DNA of 64,000 bases from Berkiella sp963803015 (GCA_963803015.1 CAWDKV010000004.1:186001-250000); one strand, 5' to 3'. Shown: positions 44,901 to 54,220, counted from the first letter of the stretch. Notes: a model not told the origin generated them from the sequence alone. Numbers and translations: made by a program.

Positions 44901-45842
44901 ATGGCACTTTTTCACCATACACCCCTGTTGCACTCGCACCCTTTAAGTAGCTTAACATCGCGGAAAATCTACTTAAAATGCGAATCTTTGCAGCCAAGTG
45001 GTTCATTTAAAGACCGAGGGATAGGTAACCTTTGCTTGCACTATGCAAAAGAAGGCGTTAAAGGCTTTGTCTCCTCCTCTGGTGGCAATGCAGGGTTGGC
45101 GGTGGCTTTTGCCAGTCAAGCACTCAAATTGCCAGCCAAAGTGGTTGTACCTACAGTCACCCCTGAAATGATGATAAAAAAACTTCGATCCGAAAAAGCG
45201 GAAGTGATTATTTCAGGTGAAAACTGGAATGCATCAGACGCTGTTGCACAAGAGATATCGCACACCGAAGGTTACGCGTATATTCCCCCTTTTAATAACC
45301 CCTATATATGGGAAGGTTATACTTCCATGGTGCGGGAAATGGCAGAAGACAATGTCAAACCTGAAGCCATCATTTTATCCGTCGGTGGTGGTGGTTTATT
45401 AAGCGGAATATTACAAGGCCTTTATGAAATTGGTTGGCAGGATGTCGCTATTATTACTGCAGAAACCCAAGGCGCAGCATCCTTAGCTGCATCCGTTAAA
45501 GCGAAAAAACGTGTTAAATTAGAGAGAGTTGATACAGTAGCGGTTACCTTGGCTGCTAAACAAATTTGTGAGCAAGCTTTTGAGTGGACGCAAAAGCATC
45601 CGGTGTTTCCCGAAACAGTTACAGATAGAGAAGCCGTGGATGCTTGTTTAAAGTTTGCAGATGATCATCGTTTACTCGTTGAACCCGCTTGTGGTGCCGC
45701 TTTAGCGGTGCTTTATCAAAAGCGCCCTATCATCGAGCGCTTTTCTTCTATTTTGGTTATTGTCTGTGGGGGCAGTGGTGTTTGTTTAAATCTACTTGAA
45801 AAATGGCGTCAACAATTTACTTTAGGAAAATTATCTGACTAA
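44901..45842 (+). CDS. L-serine/threonine dehydratase (PLP-dependent)
   Basis: A fold-type II PLP enzyme of 313 residues that deaminates serine or threonine to pyruvate or 2-oxobutyrate. The cofactor lysine is in SGSFKDRG, the substrate loop is SSGGNAGLA, and the phosphate-binding loop is SVGGGGLLSG. Size and the short C-terminus (no ACT domain) resemble the eukaryotic SDS type rather than biosynthetic IlvA. An AAAGGAG site precedes the ATG. Amino-acid catabolism fits a bacterium that feeds on host amino acids. It is monocistronic, with 209 bp of non-coding sequence upstream. Confidence 0.85.
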   Translation: MALFHHTPLLHSHPLSSLTSRKIYLKCESLQPSGSFKDRGIGNLCLHYAKEGVKGFVSSSGGNAGLAVAFASQALKLPAKVVVPTVTPEMMIKKLRSEKAEVIISGENWNASDAVAQEISHTEGYAYIPPFNNPYIWEGYTSMVREMAEDNVKPEAIILSVGGGGLLSGILQGLYEIGWQDVAIITAETQGAASLAASVKAKKRVKLERVDTVAVTLAAKQICEQAFEWTQKHPVFPETVTDREAVDACLKFADDHRLLVEPACGAALAVLYQKRPIIERFSSILVIVCGGSGVCLNLLEKWRQQFTLGKLSD

Positions 45843-45860
45843 TTATTGACTCTAAGTCAA

Positions 45861-45946
45861 GAAAACAGACGGTTGTTTTCGTCATGTTGTGCAGAAAACA
45901 GACGGTTGTTTTCGTTATCTACAGCAGAAAATAGACGTCTGTTTGG
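45861..45946. repeat. Three 33-bp hairpin repeats
   Basis: Copies begin at 45861, 45894 and 45927, a strict 33-bp period. Each of the first two carries GAAAACAGACGGTTGTTTTC, able to fold as a 7-bp hairpin; the third (GAAAATAGACGTCTGTTT) is a diverged, more symmetric version. They fill the gap between two convergent genes (serine dehydratase and pmbA), a natural place for terminator-like structures, but there is no clear T-run. Confidence 0.75.
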
Positions 45947-45960
45947 GGGCGTGTAGCTCC

Positions 45961-47328
45961 TCAACTCCCCCCTAACATCATCTCTTCAATTAAAATAGAG
46001 CCGCTTTGGGTGCTGTGCCGTATATCCACATCCTTGCCTATAGCGACAATTTGGGAAAACATGTCTTTTAAATTGCCAGCAATTGTTATTTCATGAACAG
46101 GATATTGGATTTTGCCATTTTCTACCCAAAAGCCGCTAGCGCCTCTTGAATAATTTCCGGTAACAAGGTTTATCCCTTGTCCCATCAGCTCCGTAATGAC
46201 TAAGCCTTGGTGCATTTTACTGATGAGCGCAGAAAAATCGTCTTGTCCTGTTGCCACAAATAAATTGTGTGTCCCACCGGCATTGCCAGTATTGGCCATT
46301 CCTAATTTTCTCGCAGAATAAGCACTCAAGACATAACTTGCCACAACGCCATCTTTAATAATATCTTTAGGCGTGGTTTTGACACCATCACTATCAAAAG
46401 GACTACTTGCCAATCCTGCTGGTAAATGTGGTCTTTCGTCTAAATGAAAGAAAGAGGGTAAAATTTGCTTACCGAGTGAATCAAGCAAAAAAGATGATTG
46501 TCGAAATAGTTTTCCGCCGGAGAGTGCTGCGATTAAATGGTTTATCAAGCCAAAAGCGATATTGGCATGAAAAAGTACAGGTGCTTTTTGAGTCGCAATT
46601 TTTCGAGCATTGAGGCGTGCCAACGTTTTCTGGGCCGCTTTTTGCCCCACATTTTCTACAGGCTCTAGTAAATGAGGTTGACGCGAAATCGTATAATCAT
46701 AATCGCGCTCCATATTTTTATTTTCTTCACCAATCACAGCGCAAGAAATATAGTGACTACTGCTGGGATACCCCCCGATAAAACCATGGGAATTACCATA
46801 TACATGGTAACCTTGATTGCTATTAACCGTTGCGCCTTCACTATTGACTATTTTTTTATCAAAAGAAAGCGCACTTTCTTCACACTTTTTCGCTAATTCA
46901 ATAGCCTCATACACATCAAGCTGCCAGGGATGATATAAATCACAATCCCGAAAACCAAAAGCCATTTCTTCTTTTGCTGCAAGTCCGGCAAAGGGATCAC
47001 TTTGTGTGAGTTTAGCTAAATGCAAGGCGGCATCAACCGACTGCTTTAACGAGTCAGTACTAATATCCGTCGTACTGGCAGAGCCTTTTTGCTGTCCGAT
47101 GTAAACCGTGACGCCGACTGATTTGTCGCGACTAAATTCTAGTGTTTCCACTTCACCCATTCTGGTGGTGACATTAAGACCCTGCGATGCAACCAGTCCG
47201 ACTTCAACCGCTGTGGCTCCCGCTTGTTTGGCATAAGCTAAAATTTGCTCCACTGCTTGTGTGTAGGCTTTTTCATCAACCAGTTCTCTTAAATTGGTTG
47301 GCAGTGCCTTTTCGCTATTTTTATCCAT
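45961..47328 (-). CDS. pmbA: Metalloprotease PmbA/TldE
   Basis: The non-catalytic or regulatory partner of TldD in the TldD/TldE heterodimeric zinc protease, which degrades unfolded peptides and matures some RiPPs such as microcin B17. Its 455 residues include EVGLVASQGLNVTTRMGE near the start and the family ending NLVTGNYSRGASGFWVENG with IQYPVHEITIAGNLK. The start overlaps the tldD stop by 8 nt, so the subunits are co-translated. Confidence 0.93.
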   Translation of the reverse strand: MDKNSEKALPTNLRELVDEKAYTQAVEQILAYAKQAGATAVEVGLVASQGLNVTTRMGEVETLEFSRDKSVGVTVYIGQQKGSASTTDISTDSLKQSVDAALHLAKLTQSDPFAGLAAKEEMAFGFRDCDLYHPWQLDVYEAIELAKKCEESALSFDKKIVNSEGATVNSNQGYHVYGNSHGFIGGYPSSSHYISCAVIGEENKNMERDYDYTISRQPHLLEPVENVGQKAAQKTLARLNARKIATQKAPVLFHANIAFGLINHLIAALSGGKLFRQSSFLLDSLGKQILPSFFHLDERPHLPAGLASSPFDSDGVKTTPKDIIKDGVVASYVLSAYSARKLGMANTGNAGGTHNLFVATGQDDFSALISKMHQGLVITELMGQGINLVTGNYSRGASGFWVENGKIQYPVHEITIAGNLKDMFSQIVAIGKDVDIRHSTQSGSILIEEMMLGGS

Positions 47329-48766
47329 TATTCGTACCGCCTACGGTTAATTCACTGATTAAAAGGGTGGGTTGGCCGACACCGACTGGAACACTTTGTC
47401 CTTCTTTTCCACAAGTGCCAATACCGGAATCTAACGCTAAATCATTACCGACCATAGTGATTTTAGTCATCACTTCAGGTCCGTTGCCAATTAACGTGGC
47501 GCCTTTCACCGGTCTTGTGATTTTACCGTTCTCAATGAGATAGGCTTCGCTCGCTGAAAACACAAACTTGCCAGAAGTAATATCAACTTGTCCGCCAGAA
47601 AAGTTAACGGCGTATAACCCTTTTTCTACTGAGGCAATAATTTCAGCTGGGAAATGTTTACCTGCCAACATAAAGGTATTGGTCATGCGTGGCATGGGCA
47701 TATGGCTATAAGATTCTCTTCTACCATTTCCTGTAGGTGCCACACCCATCAATTTAGCGTTGAGGGTATCTTGCAAATATCCTTTTAAGATCCCATTTTC
47801 TATCAGTACAGTGCGTTGCGTTGGTGTGCCTTCATCATCCAAGGTTAAAGAACCCCGTCTATCTACTAAGGTGCCATCATCTACGACTGTGCACAAAGGA
47901 GAGGCAACTTGTTCTCCCACACGATTACTAAACGCAGACGTACCTTTACGATTAAAGTCCCCTTCTAAACCATGGCCAACCGCTTCATGTAATAATACAC
48001 CCGGCCAACCTGGACCTAAAACAACCGGCATGGTACCGGCAGGTGCGGCAATCGCATCTAGGTTGAGCAAAGCTTGACGTACTGCTTCTTCAGCATAGCC
48101 GAAGGCGCGTGCTTTTTCGGTAAAGTAGTGGTAAGTGGTTCGCCCACCGCCGCCTGCACTGCCAGTTTCTCTTTTTCCATTTTCTTCTACAATCACATTT
48201 ACATTGAGCCGGACCATAGGACGAATATCAGCACAAAGTTTGCCTTCACTATTTAAAATCAAAATAGTTTCATGTGATGCCGCCAGGCTCACAATCACTT
48301 GTTTTACTCTTGGATCGATTTTGCGAGCATGACTATCAATTTCTTTTAACAAGGCAACTTTTTCGGTTGTCTCAATCGATTTTAAAGGATCGGCTGTGGT
48401 ATAAATCGGCTCACACAGTAGGCTTTTTTGCCCCACAGCTACCATGCCCGATTTGTGACTCTTTGCTATACAGCGCGCTGCACTTGCTGCTTTTTCAATA
48501 GCAGGGAGCAAAATATCATCAGAATAGGCAAAGCCTGTTTTTTCACCACTGATGGCCCTGACGCCAACACCTTTTTCAATGTTAAAACTGCCTTCTTTGA
48601 CAATTCCTTCTTCCAAAACAAAAGATTCTTGTCGACTACTTTGGAAATATAAATCTCCCCCGTCAATCGCAGGTCCCAATAACTTATCTAATACCTGATT
48701 GAGATCGCTCGGGGTAATGCCATGTGGTCTTAAAATCTCGTTACTGACGGTTTCTAATGCTGTCAT
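47321..48766 (-). CDS. tldD: Metalloprotease TldD
   Basis: The catalytic subunit of TldD/TldE, 481 residues. The zinc site HEAVGHGLEGDF (HExxxH) is intact. Other family blocks are GVGVRAISGEKTGFAYSDD, GGRTTYHYFTEKARAFGYAEEAV and the C-terminal GTCGKEGQSVPVGVGQPTLLI. It lies 8 nt downstream of the nitrilase-family gene, as in many gammaproteobacteria. Confidence 0.95.
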   Translation of the reverse strand: MTALETVSNEILRPHGITPSDLNQVLDKLLGPAIDGGDLYFQSSRQESFVLEEGIVKEGSFNIEKGVGVRAISGEKTGFAYSDDILLPAIEKAASAARCIAKSHKSGMVAVGQKSLLCEPIYTTADPLKSIETTEKVALLKEIDSHARKIDPRVKQVIVSLAASHETILILNSEGKLCADIRPMVRLNVNVIVEENGKRETGSAGGGGRTTYHYFTEKARAFGYAEEAVRQALLNLDAIAAPAGTMPVVLGPGWPGVLLHEAVGHGLEGDFNRKGTSAFSNRVGEQVASPLCTVVDDGTLVDRRGSLTLDDEGTPTQRTVLIENGILKGYLQDTLNAKLMGVAPTGNGRRESYSHMPMPRMTNTFMLAGKHFPAEIIASVEKGLYAVNFSGGQVDITSGKFVFSASEAYLIENGKITRPVKGATLIGNGPEVMTKITMVGNDLALDSGIGTCGKEGQSVPVGVGQPTLLISELTVGGTNNG

Positions 48767-48774
48767 GACATTCC

Positions 48775-49578
48775 TTACAATCTAATATGTTTAAGTGCTG
48801 GAAATTTACTGCGCAGTTGTCGTTGGGAGTTTAAATCAATTTCTGCATAGAGTACTGTTTCTTCATCTTGCGCTTGGGCCAAGATCTCCCCCCAGGGGCT
48901 GAGTATTAATGAGTGGCCATACGTTTTTAGGCCATTGGCTCTGGTGCCTGCTTCATTTGGTGCAATCACATAGCATAAATTCTCAATCGCTCTGGCTTTT
49001 AACAGGACTTCCCAATGCACTTTGCCGGTCGGGACAGTAAAGGCTGAAGGCACCACAAAAAAATCAGCGCCCTTTTTCATTAGGGTACGATATAACTCTG
49101 GAAAGCGTACATCATAACAAATACTTAAGCCCATTTTTCCTAAGGGGGTGTCCACCACTACAATATCTTCCCCTCGCTGAATCGTGTCCGATTCCTGATA
49201 AGATTCTTGTTCCACATTGACATCAAAAAGATGAATTTTATCGTAGCGCGCAACAAAATCCCCTTTATGATTAAAAACCACACAAGCTGCTGCGATTTTA
49301 TTTTGCAACGTGGTTTTAATTGGTAACGTGCCCGCAACCAGCCAAACATTATTTTGCTGGGCGGCTTTTTGTAACCGCTGCTGGATGGGTCCTTGTTGAT
49401 AGGTTTCTGCTATGTCAATTCGCTTTGCTGGCGTTAAACCTAAGGTAAGAAACTCTTCGGGCAAAACGATGAGTTTTGCCCCGTTTTGCGCCGCTTTTGC
49501 AATCAAAGAACAGACCTGATTGAGATTTTCTTGAAGATTAGAGGTGGAAACCATTTGAATGGCCGCGATCATAGACAT
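48775..49578 (-). CDS. Carbon-nitrogen hydrolase (nitrilase superfamily)
   Basis: A 267-residue nitrilase-superfamily amidase, probably of the Nit1/deaminated-glutathione amidase branch. The Glu-Lys-Cys triad is visible in LIVLPEEF, YDKIHLFDV and LSICYDVRFPELY. A role in metabolite repair of deaminated glutathione is suggested by the subfamily. It sits between rng and tldD on one transcript; the maf-like gene often found beside rng is missing. Confidence 0.87.
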   Translation of the reverse strand: MSMIAAIQMVSTSNLQENLNQVCSLIAKAAQNGAKLIVLPEEFLTLGLTPAKRIDIAETYQQGPIQQRLQKAAQQNNVWLVAGTLPIKTTLQNKIAAACVVFNHKGDFVARYDKIHLFDVNVEQESYQESDTIQRGEDIVVVDTPLGKMGLSICYDVRFPELYRTLMKKGADFFVVPSAFTVPTGKVHWEVLLKARAIENLCYVIAPNEAGTRANGLKTYGHSLILSPWGEILAQAQDEETVLYAEIDLNSQRQLRSKFPALKHIRL

Positions 49579-49594
49579 GATTACTCTCTCATTG

Positions 49595-51067
49595 TTACAT
49601 TAAAACAACATCAAACTGCTCTTGCGTATACAGATTTTCAATTTGAAATTTGATAAATTTGCCGGTCTGCTCTTCTAATTGCGCCACAATGGCAGATTCT
49701 TCATCTTGCATTCTATCAACCACTTCTTGCGAGGCAAGCACCAAATACCCTTTGGCATCATAGGCTCTTGTTGCTCGCATCACTTCGCGGAAAATTTCAT
49801 GACAGACAGTTTCCGTGGTTTTAATACTGCCTCTACCTGCACAGACGGTACAAGGTTCACATAATACATGCTCTAAACTTTCCCGTGTTCTCTTGCGCGT
49901 CATCTCCACCAAACCCAATGCAGAAACTTCACTGATGCTATATTTTGCATGATCGCGACTTAGTGCTTTTTCTAAAGCACGCAGGACCTGTGATTTATGA
50001 TCGTCACTTTGCATATCAATAAAATCAATGATGATAATGCCACCCAAATTTCGCACGCGTAATTGTCTGGCAATGGTGCCTGCGGCTTCAAGATTAGTCT
50101 TAAAAATAGTTTCTTCAAGATTACGATGACCAACAAATGCGCCTGTGTTGACATCTATCGTTGTCATCGCCTCTGTTTGATCAAACACCAAATGACCACC
50201 AGATTTTAGCTGCACTTTGCGTTGCAGTGACTTCTGAATTTCTTCCTCTATTCCATATAAATCAAATAAAGGACGCTCCCCTGTGTAATATTCTAATTTG
50301 CCGGTCATGGTTGGAACAAAATCTGCAATAAATTCCATAGCACGATTGTAGGCTTCGGTATCATCAATACGCACTCTTTCTGTTTGCGTAGTGATGTAAT
50401 CTCTTAATGAACGTAAAAAAAGCGGTAAATCTTCGTGAATGATATCGCCTTCTTTTGCTTGCGACATTCTTTTTTGAATACTTTGCCAGAGTTTACTCAA
50501 ATAAACTTGATTGGAGAGGATCTCTTCTTTACTCGCGCCATCGGCTGCAGTTCTAACGATATAACCGCCTTTATTCTCAAGTAATAATTCTTCAACAATG
50601 GATTTAAGTCTGTCTTTTTCTTCAGACTCTTCTATCTTTTGCGAGATCCCGACATGATTCATATCTGGAATAAACACTAAAAAACGCGAAGGTAAAGAAA
50701 TTCTGGTGGTCAACCTTGCCCCTTTAGAGCCAAGCGGATCTTTAATTACCTGAACGGCAATGGTTTGACCTTCTCTGAGTAAATTAGTTATTTCTTGTTC
50801 AGGGGCTGCTACATCAACAGGCTGGGTATATTCTTCGTTATAAGAAAGCATATCTGAAACGTGTAAGAAGGCCGCGCGCTCTAAGCCCATCTCGATAAAA
50901 GCCGCTTGCATACCAGGCAATACGCGCACCACTTTGCCCATATAAATATTGCCCACTAAGCCGCGTTTACTACTACGCTCCACTAAGATTTCTTGCAAAA
51001 CCCCGTTTTCAACGATAGCAACCCGTGTTTCTCTGGGACTCACGTTAATAAGAATTTCTTCGGACAC
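49595..51067 (-). CDS. rng: Ribonuclease G
   Basis: An endoribonuclease of the RNase E/G family that matures the 16S rRNA 5' end and turns over mRNA. Its 490 residues comprise an N-terminal S1 domain (VGNIYMGKVVRVLPGMQAAF), the catalytic DNase-I-like subdomain with TTIDVNTGAFVG and IIIIDFIDM carrying the metal aspartates, and the zinc-link CEPCTVCAGRG. It has the length of RNase G, without the C-terminal scaffold of RNase E. It lies downstream of mreBCD, with a repeat element in between. Confidence 0.95.
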   Translation of the reverse strand: MSEEILINVSPRETRVAIVENGVLQEILVERSSKRGLVGNIYMGKVVRVLPGMQAAFIEMGLERAAFLHVSDMLSYNEEYTQPVDVAAPEQEITNLLREGQTIAVQVIKDPLGSKGARLTTRISLPSRFLVFIPDMNHVGISQKIEESEEKDRLKSIVEELLLENKGGYIVRTAADGASKEEILSNQVYLSKLWQSIQKRMSQAKEGDIIHEDLPLFLRSLRDYITTQTERVRIDDTEAYNRAMEFIADFVPTMTGKLEYYTGERPLFDLYGIEEEIQKSLQRKVQLKSGGHLVFDQTEAMTTIDVNTGAFVGHRNLEETIFKTNLEAAGTIARQLRVRNLGGIIIIDFIDMQSDDHKSQVLRALEKALSRDHAKYSISEVSALGLVEMTRKRTRESLEHVLCEPCTVCAGRGSIKTTETVCHEIFREVMRATRAYDAKGYLVLASQEVVDRMQDEESAIVAQLEEQTGKFIKFQIENLYTQEQFDVVLM

Positions 51068-51096
51068 ATTGCTCTCCCAAGAAGTTTTACACTACC

Positions 51097-51271
51097 AAAT
51101 TCCCTTCCCAGATGAATTTTCGGCGCTCGTCTACGCATTGCTCAAAGAGCGTGACAACATTAGCCTGGCGTAGCGTTAGCGAAGACTGGTTGCCTGCGCT
51201 CTTTCACCCCAGTCACGTGCCACAGTACACTCCTGGGGCTTCATTCCGAAAAATCATCTGCTGTGGGTATA
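51097..51271. repeat. Inverted-repeat element (locus 3)
   Basis: About 175 bp between rng and mreD. The outer arms CCCAGATGAATTTTCGGCGC and the complement of TTCCGAAAAATCATCT match those at 35271, and the right end is GGGTATA. An inner hairpin CCCCAGTCACGTG...GTACACTCCTGGGG carries the same GGAGTGTAC core as the element at 2783. It ends 3 nt from the mreD stop codon, the same geometry as at the desaturase gene. The left edge is approximate. Confidence 0.8.
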
Positions 51272-51274
51272 GGA

Positions 51275-51784
51275 CTAAATGCTGCGCGTTGAAAATAAGA
51301 CAATTTTAAAAGTGCGAGAAAGCATTTGTAAAAAGAATACCATTAAAGGCCAAATCAATGCACTGGTTAAAGCAGTTGACCAATAAAGCCAAGAGAACGG
51401 CTTTTGTCCAACCATCGCATGAAACCACAGAGACAGCCCTTGTGCTAAGCAGAGTAGCATTGTAATTTTAATCAACTGTAAGGCTAAAGGCTTTTGTAGC
51501 AGATTATTTCTATAGAAAGAAGTCAAATAGCAAATGAGAGCAAAGATAAAAGCGTTTTGACCTAATGGCGTCCCAAAAAGTGTATCTAGCAAAAGTCCGA
51601 TTAACCATGCGGTCCACACATTAAAATATTTAGGCTGATTTAATTGGCAAAAAATAACAAACAGCAATAACCATTGCGGACGCAGCCATTGCCACTCCAT
51701 AGGAAGAGGTAAAATGGTTAGAATACCAAAAAGGTAAAAACCAAAAATAACAAATAACCACCATTTTAAAACACGTGTCAACAT
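51275..51784 (-). CDS. mreD: Rod shape-determining protein MreD
   Basis: An integral inner-membrane protein of the elongasome, 169 residues with about five hydrophobic helices. The family pattern RPQWLLLFVIFCQLNQPKYFNVWTAW... with LLDTLFGTPLGQNAF (the D-x2-x-G-x-x-L-G motif) is recognisable. It lies 3 nt downstream of mreC in the mreBCD operon. Confidence 0.92.
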   Translation of the reverse strand: MLTRVLKWWLFVIFGFYLFGILTILPLPMEWQWLRPQWLLLFVIFCQLNQPKYFNVWTAWLIGLLLDTLFGTPLGQNAFIFALICYLTSFYRNNLLQKPLALQLIKITMLLCLAQGLSLWFHAMVGQKPFSWLYWSTALTSALIWPLMVFFLQMLSRTFKIVLFSTRSI

Positions 51785-51787
51785 AAA

Positions 51788-52705
51788 CTAATCTGGTTGT
51801 CCTTCTTTTTTCGCTTTTTCGGTTTTATCTGCTTTATCCTCTTTCTCTTCAACGGGAGGAGGAAGTGAAGGCGCGGCAACTTCGGGCGCTCTGGGCTGCT
51901 TAATGATTAGCACATAACGCATTTGCCCTAACTTCGCACTAGGTCGTGCACTGATTAGCGAAAAGCGCGTGCTGGCATCACGTACAATCCCTGTAACAAC
52001 ACCCACCGGATACCCCACGGGATAACGCCCGCCCAGACCTGAGGTCACCAGTTGATCCCCTTCTTTGAAATCAGCTGTGACGGGTACGTAATTTAAGCTT
52101 AGCTCACCGCCTCTGCCACCGGTACAAATTCCTCTATCACCACTGCGTACGGATTGCACAGGCACAGATAATCCCGTATCAGTGATTAATAATACTCTAG
52201 AAGCAAATGGTGTAACTTGTTGCACCATGCCGACTAAGCCATGTGCATCAACAACGGGTTGACCAATTTCGACACCCTGTTGTGTGCCTTTATTTAAAAC
52301 AAATTGTTGATTGAAGGGATCGCCATCTACATTAATGACTCTGGCTTCAAAGAAAGCCTCTTTGTCAGGTCCGACAAATTGGCGGAGTTCTCGCAGCTCT
52401 TGGTTTTCTGCTTCAAGTGCACGCAACTTTTGGTTTTGCGCCTGCAAATAGATTTGACGTTGTTTTAATTTGGTGTTTTCAGCTAAAAGTTCGAGACGAT
52501 CTTTTAAAAGAAATTGCGATTCTTCTATCAACTGGGTGGGTAAATGGGCGGTTTGTTGTATAGGCCATACTGCGCTAGCAAGAAACTGCTGCATATAGGC
52601 CATTCCTTGCCATGTGCTGCCAAAAAATATCAGCAGCAATGACAACAGGGAAGTAGCCAATAAATACCATGCTTTAGGTTTGGATGGTCTGAATGTGAGC
52701 TGAAT
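51788..52705 (-). CDS. mreC: Rod shape-determining protein MreC, probable ATT start
   Basis: A bitopic periplasmic elongasome protein. A membrane helix near the N-terminus is followed by a coiled coil (LELLAENTKLKQRQIYLQ) and the beta-rich domain (VINVDGDPFNQQFVLNKG, GRYPVGYPVGVV). The C-terminus is charged. No ATG or GTG suits the N-terminus. A TTG at 52660 would begin inside the membrane helix and has no ribosome site, whereas an ATT at 52705 has AAGGAG exactly 7 nt upstream and adds the basic cytoplasmic segment FRPSKPKAW expected before the helix. I therefore place the start at 52705 (305 residues), with moderate confidence in the start. It lies between mreB and mreD. Confidence 0.9.
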   Translation of the reverse strand: MQLTFRPSKPKAWYLLATSLLSLLLIFFGSTWQGMAYMQQFLASAVWPIQQTAHLPTQLIEESQFLLKDRLELLAENTKLKQRQIYLQAQNQKLRALEAENQELRELRQFVGPDKEAFFEARVINVDGDPFNQQFVLNKGTQQGVEIGQPVVDAHGLVGMVQQVTPFASRVLLITDTGLSVPVQSVRSGDRGICTGGRGGELSLNYVPVTADFKEGDQLVTSGLGGRYPVGYPVGVVTGIVRDASTRFSLISARPSAKLGQMRYVLIIKQPRAPEVAAPSLPPPVEEKEDKADKTEKAKKEGQPD

Positions 52706-52721
52706 TTTCTCTCTCCTTGCT

Positions 52722-53768
52722 CTACTCTGTCATCAACAAACCTACGCGTTTTTGGGCTTGCATCTCCAATGCTCTGCCACCACCGATGACCACACAGGTT
52801 AAAGGATCTTCTGCGACTCGCACTGGCAAGCCAATTTCTTCCATCAATAAGCGATCAAGATGTTTTAACAAGGCGCCACCACCGGTCAGCACTAAACCAC
52901 GCTCTGCAATATCACCCGACAATTCAGGTGGCGCTTGTTCTAAGGCTGCGCGCACAGCGCCCACCACTGCAGAAAGCGGCTCTTGCAGCGCTTCTAAAAT
53001 TTCATTGCTGTTTAAGGTAAAGCCTCTTGGCACCCCTTCTGCAACGTTACGACCACGTACTTCAATTTCTAAAACTTCATTCGCTGGATAAGCTGTTCCA
53101 ATTTCTTGTTTAATGCGTTCAGCCGTTGCTTCACCGATAAGACAACCATAGTTACGACGTACATAATTGATGATAGCCTCATCAAATTTATCGCCTCCAA
53201 CCCGTACTGAAGCAGAATAGACAATGCCATTTAAGGAAATAATGGCCACTTCTGTTGTGCCACCACCAATATCCACCACCATCGAGCCACTGGCTTCATG
53301 CACAGGCAGCCCTGCTCCAATCGCAGCTGCCATTGGTTCTTCGATAAGAAAGACTTCTCTGGCACCTGCTCCCAAAGCTGACTCACGAATCGCCCGTCTT
53401 TCCACTTGAGTGGATCCACAAGGCACACAGATTAAAACTTTCGGGCTTGGTCTTAACAAACGAGAAGGAAGCACTTTATGAATAAAATGCTGCAACATCA
53501 CTTCTGTCATATGAAAATCGGCAATAACGCCTTCTTTCATGGGTCGCACAGCTTCCATGTTTTCTGGGGTGCGCCCTAACATTCTTTTAGCTTCTATCCC
53601 AACAGCGGCAATATGTTTTTGGCCGCCTGGACCGCGTTCTTGCCTTAAGGCAACAACCGACGGTTCATTAAGTACAATACCTTGCCCTCTTATATAAATA
53701 AGGGTATTGGCTGTTCCTAAGTCGATAGAGAGTTCGTTAGCAAAAATTCCACGTAGTGACTTGAGCAT
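52722..53768 (-). CDS. mreB: Rod shape-determining protein MreB
   Basis: The bacterial actin that organises lateral wall synthesis. It has 348 residues from the ATG at 53768, whose product starts MLKSLRGIFANELSIDLG like other MreB; an upstream GTG in frame is rejected. Phosphate loops are SIDLGTANTLIY and MVVDIGGGTTEVA, and the adenosine motif is LVLTGGGALLKHLD. It is first in mreBCD, and the 155-bp region to gatC is a divergent promoter region. Confidence 0.97.
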   Translation of the reverse strand: MLKSLRGIFANELSIDLGTANTLIYIRGQGIVLNEPSVVALRQERGPGGQKHIAAVGIEAKRMLGRTPENMEAVRPMKEGVIADFHMTEVMLQHFIHKVLPSRLLRPSPKVLICVPCGSTQVERRAIRESALGAGAREVFLIEEPMAAAIGAGLPVHEASGSMVVDIGGGTTEVAIISLNGIVYSASVRVGGDKFDEAIINYVRRNYGCLIGEATAERIKQEIGTAYPANEVLEIEVRGRNVAEGVPRGFTLNSNEILEALQEPLSAVVGAVRAALEQAPPELSGDIAERGLVLTGGGALLKHLDRLLMEEIGLPVRVAEDPLTCVVIGGGRALEMQAQKRVGLLMTE

Positions 53769-53923
53769 GCTTATTTTTCCCACCTTGTACCTATATTAGT
53801 ACTTTATAACAACGTCTAGTATTTTGGGCAAGGCAATTGCTATGGTACATTAGCAATCCTTCCTATTTTTTATTTTATTAGAAAATTGACTAAATATTCT
53901 AATATGACTACGAGGGTGCCATT

Positions 53924-54220
53924 ATGCCTTTGCAACGCGATGAAGTCGAAAAAATTGCTCATCTTGCCAGATTAACGCTTGAAGAAGCAAAAATTGATCT
54001 TTTTTCTCGAGATCTGTCTAAAATACTGGATTTAGTTAATCAAATTAATAAAGCAGAAACGCACAACATTGTGCCTATGGCTCACCCGATGGAAGATTTA
54101 ACGCAGCGTTTACGAGAAGATATCGTAACCGAAGAAAACCAGCGAGAACTCTTTCAATCGATTGCGCCAGCAACGGATGCGGGTTTATACCTCGTTCCCA
54201 AAATTATTGAAGCTGAATAA
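53924..54220 (+). CDS. gatC: Asp/Glu-tRNA amidotransferase subunit C
   Basis: The small stabilising subunit of GatCAB, 98 residues. The N-terminal signature EVEKIAHLARLTLEE and the VPMAHPMEDLTQRLREDIV stretch are typical. It starts the gatCAB operon, divergent from mreB. Confidence 0.94.
   Translation: MPLQRDEVEKIAHLARLTLEEAKIDLFSRDLSKILDLVNQINKAETHNIVPMAHPMEDLTQRLREDIVTEENQRELFQSIAPATDAGLYLVPKIIEAE

Noticed and set aside
45861..45946. Possible CRISPR remnant with 33-bp periodicity
   Set aside because: Only three copies with about 10-bp intervals, each a self-complementary hairpin, with no spacers of normal length.
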